Source: Pandoraea oxalativorans (GTDB lineage Bacteria > Pseudomonadota > Gammaproteobacteria > Burkholderiales > Burkholderiaceae). Taken from it: a stretch of DNA of 64,000 nucleotides. This document shows positions 57,512-64,000 of this stretch, in pieces. A program made the translations under genes and the position numbers. The stretch spans positions 3,348,001 through 3,412,000 of the forward strand of contig NZ_CP011253.3 of NCBI RefSeq assembly GCF_000972785.3. Reading direction: 5' to 3'. The first letter of the stretch is position 1. The number at the start of each line of letters is the position of its first letter. The notes beneath the pieces are model-generated. The model had not been told where the DNA came from. It ran no database searches and worked only from the letters and a program-made list of their open reading frames with translations.

Positions 57512-57637
57512 CTACTTCGTTGGTGCGGGTTTGGGCGGCTTAATCGTTGGCACCGGAGGTGGGCGGCGCAACACTGGAGGCATTGAGTCGCCGACGTGTC
57601 CGCTTGTCGTTGGCGGAACGTGTGTTTTTGACGTCAT
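57512..57637 (-). CDS. small proline-rich protein (proximal copy)
   Basis: 41 residues (MTSKTHVPPTTSGHVGDSMP, then PVLRRPPPVPTIKPPKPAPT and K). Its stop is seven bases before the start of the two-transmembrane gene. It shares the 'xxPPPxPxxKPxK' C-terminus with the distal copy. The ribosome site is weak. The IS66 insertion lies about 70 bases upstream and has separated it from the caspase gene. Confidence 0.58.
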   Translation of the reverse strand: MTSKTHVPPTTSGHVGDSMPPVLRRPPPVPTIKPPKPAPTK

Positions 57638-57743
57638 TGGGATAATCTTTTCGTTTAGTTAAGAAGTTCGCCTAGCCGGCGGACGTGCCCCTTTTTGGCG
57701 TACAAGCTGCTCAGTAAGCGTCACTCTAAGGCCGTCTTGACGA

Positions 57744-58340
57744 TCAGAGCTTGACCTCTGAGAGCCGCTGATTCGTCAGCACGAGATCGAAAGCGGCGGG
57801 ATCGAAGCTGCCGCCACACCTCTCGAGGAAGTGGTCGTGTTCCTCGTGCGTCGGATCGGTGATCGCTTCGAGGAAGTCGGCATATCCTGGAACTCCACCG
57901 ACGTCTTCCGGTGGACACGCATTCTGCCCGTCCAGGCACAGCGGCTGGCGCATGTCTGGATCAGGCGTCAGCGCCTTCTCGACCTTGATCCGATGCTGCC
58001 AGTTGTCCCCGTAATCGTAGACGTAGGTGAATGACTTCAACCCGCCCAGCGCCTTCGCCAGCGTGACCCGTGCTTCATTGAGCATTGGCGGATCGCTCTC
58101 GAACCCGAAGTCATCCGGTTCACCATAGTTGGTTTCGCCGAAGACGAATTCGTGCAGGTGCCCGCCCTCCCAGCCCATGGCCAGCAGTAGCACGACATGC
58201 AGCTTGCCCAGCCGGATCGAACCGGGAACGATGATTCGGCGCCAAATCGCAGGCTTGATGTACTTCAGCTCAACGCGCAGTACGTAATCGGGCACTGGCG
58301 CCTTGACTCGGCGCACAGCAGGTCTGAGGGGGTGGACCAT
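57744..58340 (-). CDS. plasmid pRiA4b ORF-3 family protein
   Basis: 198 residues from ATG 58340. The family segments are YVLRVELKYIKPAIWRRIIV, LGKLHVVLLLAMGWEGGHLH, FTYVYDYGDNWQHRIKVEKA, CPPEDVGGVPGYADFLEAI and HFLERCGGSFDPAAFDL. The biochemical role is unknown; members often occur with transposable elements and plasmids. It lies inside the IS66 terminal repeats, directly after tnpC, so it is a passenger of the element. Confidence 0.88.
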   Translation of the reverse strand: MVHPLRPAVRRVKAPVPDYVLRVELKYIKPAIWRRIIVPGSIRLGKLHVVLLLAMGWEGGHLHEFVFGETNYGEPDDFGFESDPPMLNEARVTLAKALGGLKSFTYVYDYGDNWQHRIKVEKALTPDPDMRQPLCLDGQNACPPEDVGGVPGYADFLEAITDPTHEEHDHFLERCGGSFDPAAFDLVLTNQRLSEVKL

Positions 58341-58351
58341 CGGATTGATTC

Positions 58352-59896
58352 TCAGGCGGCGTGCTGCTCGACGTGTTCGGCTGACATCAGGCTCCACGGC
58401 AGCAACTCGTCGATGCGGTTGATGGGATGATCGGCGATGCGCTCAAACACCGTGCGCAGGTACGCAAACGGATCGAAGCCGTTCAGGCGTGCAGTACCGA
58501 TCAGGCTGTAGATCACCGCCGCGCTTTCGCCGCCGCCGTCTGAGCCTGCGAACAGATAATTGCGCCTGCCGAGGACCAGCGGCCTGATCGCACGCTCCGC
58601 CGTATTGTTGTCCACCTCGACGCGCCCGTCTTCGCAATAGTGTGTGAGTGCGTGCCAGTGCCCCAGCGAGTATCTGATCGCCTTGGCCAACCCCGACTTC
58701 GTCGAGACCTGTGAGAGCGAGTGTTCGAGCCAAGCCTTCAGCTCGGTGAGCAACGGTGCCGAGCGTTGCTGACGCGCAGACAGGCGCACGTCCGGCGTCT
58801 GGCCGCGAACCTCGCGTTCAACAACATATAGCGCCCCGATGCGGCGCAGTGCTTCTTCGGCAATCGGTGAGCTGTCCAGCTTGTACAGGTCGTAGAACTT
58901 GCGCCGCGCATGCGCCCAGCATCCGGCCTCGATGACCGTGCCGTCACGATACAGGGCGTCATACCCGCTGAAGGCATCTGCCTGCAGGATTCCCGTGTAG
59001 CCCGCCAGATGTTCCCGAGGTCGCTCCCCTTTGCGGTCGGGTGAGTACCTGTACCAGACTGCTGGTGGCGCACGGCTTCCTGCCGGGCGGTCATCGCGCA
59101 CATAGGTCCACAGGCGCGCCGTGCGTGTCTTGCCACGCCCCGGCTCCAGCACAGGCATGGGCGTGTCGTCGGTATGGATCTTGTCTGCATCGCGCACGTA
59201 ACGACCAAGTGCATCGGACAGCGGTTGCAGCAGCGCAGCTGCTTCACGCACCCACGAAGCCAGTGTTGCCCGATCCAGTTCGATGCCCGCGCGTCGATAG
59301 ATGCCGGCCTGCCGGTAGAGCGGCGTATGGTCAGCGTACTTCGCGACGACGACCTGTGCGAGCAGCCCCGCACCCGCCATCGAGCGTGCTATCGGCCGCG
59401 AAGGTGCCAGCTCCTGCACGACTGCGGCACAGCGCGGGCAGCTCAGCTTCGGACGGACGTGACGCAGTACCTTGAAGTAGCCGGGCACATAGTCGAGCAC
59501 CTCCGAGACGTCCTCGCCGAGTGCTCGCATCTGTTTGCCGCACTCCGGGCATCCGCAGTTTGACGGCGCATGCACAACCGTTTCGCGAGGAAGATGGGCA
59601 GGGAAGTGCCGCGACTTGCGGCGCAGCGGGACAACGTTCGTTGTGGCTGATGTATCAGCAGCCGTATCAGCATCGGGCACCTTCGACGTCGCGGTCATGG
59701 CCGATTCAGCAGCGGGCAGTTCACCGAGCGCGAGCTGCAACTGGTCCATCAGTTCGGTCATGCGCTCCGATGACCGCCCATACTGCCAACGCTTGAGTCG
59801 CGAGATCTCGGCCAGCAACTGTGCGATGGTCTCGTCGCGCGAAGCAACGATTCGCTTGAGTGCGGGGATGTCATCGGGCAGATGGCTAGCTGGCAT
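58352..59896 (-). CDS. IS66 family transposase TnpC
   Basis: 514 residues, full length. An N-terminal coiled-coil (RIVASRDETIAQLLAEISRL), a zinc-binding region (CGCPECGKQM, CPRC), the catalytic region (IHTDDTPMPVLEPG, LQADAFSGYDALY, GCWAHARRKFYDLY) and the C-terminal DNNTAERAIRPLVLGRRNYL segment with the last acidic residue are present. It appears intact. With tnpB broken by the IS3 insertion, self-mobility of this copy is doubtful. Confidence 0.95.
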   Translation of the reverse strand: MPASHLPDDIPALKRIVASRDETIAQLLAEISRLKRWQYGRSSERMTELMDQLQLALGELPAAESAMTATSKVPDADTAADTSATTNVVPLRRKSRHFPAHLPRETVVHAPSNCGCPECGKQMRALGEDVSEVLDYVPGYFKVLRHVRPKLSCPRCAAVVQELAPSRPIARSMAGAGLLAQVVVAKYADHTPLYRQAGIYRRAGIELDRATLASWVREAAALLQPLSDALGRYVRDADKIHTDDTPMPVLEPGRGKTRTARLWTYVRDDRPAGSRAPPAVWYRYSPDRKGERPREHLAGYTGILQADAFSGYDALYRDGTVIEAGCWAHARRKFYDLYKLDSSPIAEEALRRIGALYVVEREVRGQTPDVRLSARQQRSAPLLTELKAWLEHSLSQVSTKSGLAKAIRYSLGHWHALTHYCEDGRVEVDNNTAERAIRPLVLGRRNYLFAGSDGGGESAAVIYSLIGTARLNGFDPFAYLRTVFERIADHPINRIDELLPWSLMSAEHVEQHAA

Positions 59897-59947
59897 GCGT
59901 GCCAGTGTAAATGAAGCCCACGGGTTTGTGGACCCTCGCTTCCCCCT

Positions 59948-60108
59948 TTACGCCGCGTGCGTCGGCTGCCACGTCCGCTCGGGATGCCGCCAATCAATCC
60001 CCTCGAGCAGCATCGACAGTTGGGCGGCAGATAGATGGACCGTTCCTGAATCCGCTTGTGGCCACACGAAGCGTCCGCGCTCGAGTCGTTTCGCGTACAG
60101 GTTCATGC
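59948..60108 (-). pseudogene. IS66 TnpB, 3' fragment
   Basis: The C-terminal part of TnpB (NLYAKRLERGRFVWPQADSG through HPERTWQPTHAA). The reading frame of the 5' fragment continues exactly into this piece when the IS3 element and one ATGC copy are removed. Confidence 0.92.
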
Positions 60109-60147
60109 GGTAATGCCCCCGTTTTCCACGGTCAGCAGAAGTAGAAA

Positions 60148-60948
60148 CTAAGCGACCATGGCAAGCCGCTGCTTCGGGGTAAAACCGCCCAATGCCATAT
60201 TCGGGCGCTCGTGATTGTAAATCCACATCCAGTCGGCCGCCGCTTCGCGAACCTGCTCCAGGTCCTCCCACAGGTACTGCGACAGCCATTCGTATCGCGC
60301 AGTCCGGTTGAACCGTTCGATATACGCATTCTGCTGCGGCTTGCCCGGCTCGATGTATTCCAGCCGGATGCCTTGCTTCTGCGTCCATGTCACGATGGCC
60401 GCACTCAAATATTCCGGGCCGTTGTCGCACCGGATGACCTTCGGCTTGCCTCGCCATTCCATATGCTGCTTCAGCGTGCGAATCACCCGCTCGGATGGCA
60501 ACGAGAAATCCACCTCGATGCCCAGCGCCTCGCGGTTGAAATCATCAATCACGTTCAGCGTCCGGATACTGCGCCCGTCAACCAGTTGGTCATGCATGAA
60601 GTCCATCGACCACACTTCATTGATGGCCTCCGGTACCGATAGCGGCTGCGGCGTTTCGCGCACCAGCCGCTTTTTCGGCTTGATGCGCAGGTTCAGCTCC
60701 AGCTCCCGGTAAATCCGGTAAATGCGCTTGTGGTTCCAGCCGAATCCCTTCACATTACGCAGGTAGAAGTAGCACAGCAGAAAACCCCAGTTGCGATGGC
60801 AGCCCGTAATACGCAGTAGCCAGTCGGCAATCTCTTCGTTCTCCGTGTTCAACTTCGCCGCGTACCGGTAGCACGACTCGCTGATGCCGAGCACCGCGCA
60901 CGCCACACGAATTGACACGCGCCGCTGTTGCACAACTTGCTTTGCCAT
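60148..60948 (-). CDS. IS3 family transposase OrfB (catalytic part)
   Basis: 266 residues. The HTH_21 region ([20 protein letters not shown]) is followed by the rve integrase core with the first Asp in [20 protein letters not shown], the second in [20 protein letters not shown] and the Glu in [20 protein letters not shown]. It is made mainly as a fusion with OrfA by -1 frameshifting; the frame is open upstream to the slippery site. Confidence 0.94.
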   Translation of the reverse strand: MAKQVVQQRRVSIRVACAVLGISESCYRYAAKLNTENEEIADWLLRITGCHRNWGFLLCYFYLRNVKGFGWNHKRIYRIYRELELNLRIKPKKRLVRETPQPLSVPEAINEVWSMDFMHDQLVDGRSIRTLNVIDDFNREALGIEVDFSLPSERVIRTLKQHMEWRGKPKVIRCDNGPEYLSAAIVTWTQKQGIRLEYIEPGKPQQNAYIERFNRTARYEWLSQYLWEDLEQVREAAADWMWIYNHERPNMALGGFTPKQRLAMVA

Positions 60949-60968
60949 CTCGCGCCGACGAGATGGCT

Positions 60969-61235
60969 TCAGAACTTTTTTTGCAGGGCCTCCGAGGCAA
61001 TCTCAGCCTTGAGCTTCTCCTCGATGTACATCTTGCGAAGCCGGGTATTCTCCGCCTCCAGCTCCTTCATGCGCGACATCATCGACGCGTCCATGCCGCC
61101 GTACTTCGAGCGCCACTTATAAAACGTTGCCGAACTGATGCCCAGTTCTCGGCACAGCTCCGGCACCGCCAGCCCAGCCTCCGCGCGCTTGAGCGCCTCC
61201 AGTATCTGGCTGTCCGTGAATCTCGACTTCTTCAT
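60969..61235 (-). CDS. IS3 family transposase OrfA (DNA-binding part)
   Basis: 88 residues. The HTH is [20 protein letters not shown] with [20 protein letters not shown], followed by a leucine-zipper-like helix ([20 protein letters not shown]). It ends EALQKKF at a TGA. The slippery heptamer is just before the stop. Confidence 0.94.
   Translation of the reverse strand: MKKSRFTDSQILEALKRAEAGLAVPELCRELGISSATFYKWRSKYGGMDASMMSRMKELEAENTRLRKMYIEEKLKAEIASEALQKKF
60975..60981 (-). promoter_or_regulatory. -1 programmed frameshift site A-AAA-AAG in the IS3 transposase genes
   Basis: The orfA codons AAA AAG precede the orfA stop by two codons. Slipping back one base leads into GTT CTG AAG, which stays open into orfB. 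This is the classic IS3-family heptamer and would make OrfAB. Confidence 0.85.
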
Positions 61236-61301
61236 CTGCAGAACTCCCTCTTAACGAGAAAATTCTACTTCTCCTAGCGGTGGATTTCAGGGGGCATTAC
61301 C

Positions 61302-61492
61302 ATGCCGTCGCCGCTCCACCATAAAATCTTGATGAGGTCACCGCGACGCCCGCGAAACAGGAAGATGTGCCCCGAGAAGGGGTCACGTCCGAGTGCTGAC
61401 TGCACCAGTGCGGCAAGCCCATCCATGCCACGGCGCATATCGGTAATGCCCGCTGCCAGCCAAACGCGGGTACCGCTTGGCGGCGCAATCAT
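61302..61492 (-). pseudogene. IS66 TnpB, 5' fragment
   Basis: The N-terminal part of TnpB (PPSGTRVWLAAGITDMRRGM, GHIFLFRGRRGDLIKILWWS). The open frame runs a few codons into the IS3 element and stops at 61274. The start overlaps the tnpA stop (ATGA). Confidence 0.92.
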
Positions 61493-61923
61493 GCTGGCAT
61501 CAGGCAGCGCAGCACGAGGCGCAACTGCACGGGGTCGACCATGCCCGTGACACGTACACGGGCACCGTTTAGTTCAATTTCGATGCCCGATGCTGCCGGC
61601 ACGCTCTCGCGATGTGGCTCGACAGACTGTAGAGCGGGCGACACCGGTTCTGCTCTCTCGCCGCTCGGTGCATCAGGTAGCGCTACGGGCAGCAACACCG
61701 CTGTGCTGTGCCCCGTCCCTTCAAAAAGTCCCGCTCGCAGTTGCCGACGCCACTTGAACACCATATTCGAATTCAGCCCGTGCACCTGCGCGAGCTTGGC
61801 CACCGAAATACCCGGCTCGCATGCCGCGACGGCAACTTGCCGTCGGTACTCTGGTGTGTAATTCGGTCTGCCTTTACGGTTCGAAGGCTTTACATTCCGT
61901 GTGTCCAAAGTAGTCCCCACCAC
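61489..61923 (-). CDS. IS66 TnpA (transposase accessory HTH protein)
   Basis: 144 residues. The HTH_Tnp_1-like part is RPNYTPEYRRQVAVAACEPG, SVAKLAQVHGLNSNMVFKWR. A Pro/Ser-rich linker precedes a C-terminal IEIELNGARVRVTGMVDPVQ segment. First gene of the IS66 set, overlapping tnpB. Confidence 0.93.
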   Translation of the reverse strand: MVGTTLDTRNVKPSNRKGRPNYTPEYRRQVAVAACEPGISVAKLAQVHGLNSNMVFKWRRQLRAGLFEGTGHSTAVLLPVALPDAPSGERAEPVSPALQSVEPHRESVPAASGIEIELNGARVRVTGMVDPVQLRLVLRCLMPA

Positions 61924-62016
61924 TTGAAGTAACGGACATCACTTTGGACACCGCAGGAACCTTTGTCCATGCGGCCTTCAAGTCACGCTTACGCTGCTCA
62001 CGAAGTGCGAGTGACT

Positions 62017-62865
62017 TTACAAACGTCCATTTTCAACGAGGCGGCGATAGTGCTCGCCCAACGCTGTGAGCTTGCACGCCTTGCTTTGCATCGCGGCATG
62101 CCACATATGGGGGGCATCTACCGGCACGACCAGGTTCAGGCGGTTATAGCGTTGCAGGACCGCAAATTCCCGCGTGTGTTCGGGAATCGGCTCTGGCATC
62201 CCTGGATCTCGACCTTTTAGTTCAGGCTCGTACGTCGGATCCAATGCAAACTCGTGCCCCGACTGCGGGAAAAACTCTGCTATTCGGCGCAGTTCCTCAA
62301 GAGCAATCGGAGGAGACACTTTTCTCAAGGATACAAACTGGCGCACGTTGGTCTTGAAAATCGGGCGTTGTTCCCAAGCCCCCAACGATTGATCAACGTG
62401 CGCGTAAATACTGCCGGGCGTAATGTCACCAGTGAGATTCGCCGCTCCGCCATGAAGTGCGTCTACGAGCAAGGTCGTAAATACCCCTCTGCCGTTCACT
62501 TCAGTGGCATATTGGTCCGCACTCGACGCTGTGAGGATGCTCAACCCCTCCGATAGACTCGCATGGTTTCCTGCTACTGGAGGCGTGCCCGCGATCCCAG
62601 AATGACAACTGTCAAGAATAATAATTCTATTGCGAGCACGCGATTCGTTTGCCATGATCAGCACGTCGGAAAGCGATAGACCTTCGTCGCCACGCCGAGC
62701 GTCACTCGCTAGCAGGTATCCCCCTGTCGCCTCAATATGACCGTGTCCTGCGAAGTAGAACAGGGCGATATCCGACTGCGCAGAAAATAATTCCTTGACT
62801 CGATCTTTGAGGAAGCCGCGCTCCACTACATCACTCGGCCCGGTACCGGTAAACATATGGTTCAT
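62017..62865 (-). pseudogene. caspase-like (peptidase C14) protease, 5' end removed by the ISL3 insertion
   Basis: 282 residues remain in an open frame. The catalytic His41 ([17 protein letters not shown]) and Cys87 ([11 protein letters not shown]) are both present, with the strands between them intact. A C-terminal domain of about 100 residues follows ([60 protein letters not shown]). The usual first strand (KALVIGIN-type) and about 50 residues are missing: the frame enters the ISL3 element just upstream of MNHMFTGTG, and promoter and start are lost. Before the IS66 insertion its stop lay about 95 bases upstream of the first proline-rich gene. Confidence 0.8.
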
Positions 62866-62880
62866 CGCGCAATAGCGTGG

Positions 62881-63744
62881 AGGGATTTGACAAGTTTTCG
62901 TACTCTTGATGGCAGGAATTTGCCATCAGGAGTGCGTGGAGATGCTGGATCGCAAGCTGCTGGAGTCGCTGGGAGGCTGGCAGGGCTATGCCGTCGAACG
63001 CGTGGAGTGGCCCGAGGGCACAGGGCGCACGCTGTCGATCTATTTGAAGCCAACCGCCAAGGTGATGCTGTGCGAGCAGTGCGGCGCACGATGTCGCCAG
63101 GTCCAAGAGACCACGGTGCGCCGGGTGCGAGATCTGCCGTTATTTGAGTACCGGGTTGTTCTTCATGTTCCACGCCGGCGCTTGTTGTGTGAGCAATGCG
63201 GTGGCCCGCGCCTGGAGCGGCTTACTTGGCTGGGTCGCTACCAGCGGGTGACGGATCGGCTTGCGGCGGCCTGCAGCCAATTGCTGCAATCGAGCAACGT
63301 GCAGGCGGTGGCGAGGTTCTTCGAGCTGGGTTGGCATACCGTCAAGACGCTGGACAAGGCCCGGCTCCGAGCGTCAGTGCGCGAACCGGATTGGTCCAGG
63401 ATCGAGTATTTAGCGATGGACGAGTTCGCCCTGCATAAAGGGCATCGGTACGCGACGGTAGTCGTCGATCCGATCAGCAGGCAGGTGCTGTGGATCGGCC
63501 CAGGACGCTCACGCGAGACGGCTCGGGCGTTCTTCGAGCAATTGCCGCGTGGGGTCGCCCAACGCATCAAGGCCGTAGCCATCGACATGACTACGGCCTA
63601 CGAGTTAGAAATCCAGGCCCACTGCCCACGGGCGGAGATCGTCTATGACTTGTTCCATGTCGTGGCCAAGTACGGACGAGAGGTCATTGATCGGGTGCGC
63701 GTGGATCAGGCCAACCAACTGCGCCAGGACCGTCCCGCGCGGAG
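62881..63744 (+). mobile_element. ISL3-family element, left part
   Basis: Starts near GGGATTTGACAAG (62882 onward), where the caspase coding sequence stops making sense. The right end is not seen because an IS256-family element interrupts it near 63,744. Boundaries are approximate; no target duplication can be checked. Confidence 0.7.
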
Positions 63745-63748
63745 TTAA
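62942..63748 (+). pseudogene. ISL3 family transposase, truncated
   Basis: 268 residues from ATG 62942. The N-terminal zinc-ribbon pairs are CEQCGARC and CEQCGG, followed by HTH WHTVKTLDKARL. The DDE core has the first Asp in LAMDEFALHKGHRYATVVVD and the second in AVAIDMTTAYE. The third acidic residue and the C-terminal third are missing; the frame ends ...QLRQDRPARS at foreign sequence. The full-length family is about 400 residues, so it is inactive. Confidence 0.88.
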
Positions 63749-64000
63749 AGTCAAATCTGGTGTACGGGGCGTGAGCAAGATTAGGCGGCCAGGGGCTGCT
63801 GAGCCGGTGTGCTGTCGGTCACCGGCTCTCCATCCTTGAACGTCATCCCGTCAAGCATCGTCGCGGTCTTTTCGGGGGCGCGGATGCGCCGCCACGAGTC
63901 TTCGGCCGACTCGATCAGCTTGAATGCCAGGCCGAGGAACGTCGCGCGCGAGACGCAGTTACGCGTGCGCTTGGTGCGGTGACGCACCGTCGCGAAGGTC
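63745..64000 (-). mobile_element. IS256-family element, one end
   Basis: The end lies near GAGTTAAAGTCAAATCTGG (63742 onward) and interrupts the ISL3 transposase. The rest of the element is outside the window. The boundary is approximate. Confidence 0.65.
63781..64000 (-). CDS. IS256 (Mutator) family transposase, C-terminal part; runs off the window
   Basis: The last 72 or so residues are TFATVRHRTKRTRNCVSRAT, FLGLAFKLIESAEDSWRRI, ...KTATMLDGMTFKDG and a Gln/Ala tail. 'TVRHRTxxTxxCxSRxT...FKLxxSAxxxWRR' is the C-terminal signature of IS256-type transposases. The 5' part lies beyond base 64,000. Confidence 0.85.
   Translation of the reverse strand, partial: TFATVRHRTKRTRNCVSRATFLGLAFKLIESAEDSWRRIRAPEKTATMLDGMTFKDGEPVTDSTPAQQPLAA

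Larger units (their letters stand above)
60109..61301 (-). mobile_element. IS3-family element inserted in IS66 tnpB
   Basis: 1,193 bases. The terminal inverted repeats share GGTAATGCCCCC at both tips and AGAAGTAGAA further in. It is flanked by a 4-base target duplication ATGC (60105-60108 and 61302-61305). It carries orfA and orfB with an A-AAA-AAG slippery site. Excision in silico restores the TnpB reading frame at WWSGDGM|NLYAKRLE. Confidence 0.93.
57714..61992 (-). mobile_element. IS66-family element with a passenger gene, containing a nested IS3-family element
   Basis: The terminal inverted repeats are GTAAGCGTCACTCTAAGG (57714 inward) and GTAAGCGTGACTTGAAGG (61992 inward). They are flanked by a perfect 8-base target duplication GCTGCTCA (57706-57713 and 61993-62000), the duplication size known for IS66. 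It carries tnpA, tnpB (interrupted), tnpC and a pRiA4b ORF-3 gene, all on the minus strand. Without the nested insertion its length would be about 3.1 kb. Confidence 0.93.

Noticed and set aside
60755..61000. 81-codon frame overlapping the IS3 orfA/orfB junction
   Set aside because: I first tested it as the frameshift product, but the -1 slip at A-AAA-AAG enters the orfB frame and not this one.

Overview
The window is high-GC chromosomal DNA of a Burkholderiales bacterium. Gene content and order (rpsO-pnp, ilvBNC with psd-pssA-leuA, yicC-gmk-rpoZ-spoT, rph-rdgB-hemW) resemble Pandoraea or Burkholderia. The genus is an inference from protein character and synteny; no 16S rRNA gene is present.

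Layout. 1-1,835: rpsO and the 5' part of pnp. 2,100-4,700: a branched-chain amino-acid-type binding protein, an OmlA-like lipoprotein and an ECF sigma factor. 5,000-13,000: branched-chain amino-acid and phospholipid synthesis on the minus strand (leuA, a BON-LysM protein, pssA, psd, ilvC, ilvN, ilvB). 13,400-17,100: a plus-strand module of sigma factor, DUF3619, DUF3106, RDD protein and a lipase with a damaged 5' end. 17,200-22,100: envelope lipid genes (LpxH-like phosphatase, GT4 glycosyltransferase, dgkA), then TetR and LOG proteins. 22,100-29,600: accessory metabolism, an orphan type III-like chaperone beside a frameshifted membrane protein, a truncated haemoglobin, an FtsX-type permease and a guanidinium exporter under a guanidine-II riboswitch. 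29,750-38,280: the potassium locus kdpFABC-kdpDE, with a 30-residue membrane ORF in front of kdpF and five phased TTTAC repeats upstream. 38,500-46,350: two glutamate/aspartate-type binding proteins (one with an amber stop), a frameshifted kinase, a cupin, CnoX, a cation/proton antiporter with a Usp domain, and a pirin. 46,500-54,400: housekeeping genes. 54,500-56,300: an acyl-CoA synthetase.

At 56,628 a tRNA-Ser(UGA) gene marks the edge of an accessory region that runs to the window end. There, a caspase-like protease gene, two tiny proline-rich protein genes and a two-transmembrane protein gene lie on the same strand. Insertion sequences have broken them apart: an IS66-family element carrying a pRiA4b ORF-3 passenger gene, an IS3-family element inside the IS66 tnpB, an ISL3-family element cutting the caspase 5' end, and an IS256-family element cutting the ISL3 transposase. 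The IS66 and IS3 boundaries can be set to the base from inverted repeats and target duplications. Removing the IS66 restores a compact four-gene set, which is the best candidate here for an undescribed system (probably defence or regulated cell death).

Several dispensable genes are broken by single-base changes (lipase, chaperone partner, binding protein, kinase, and possibly the ECF sigma start). No essential gene is affected.
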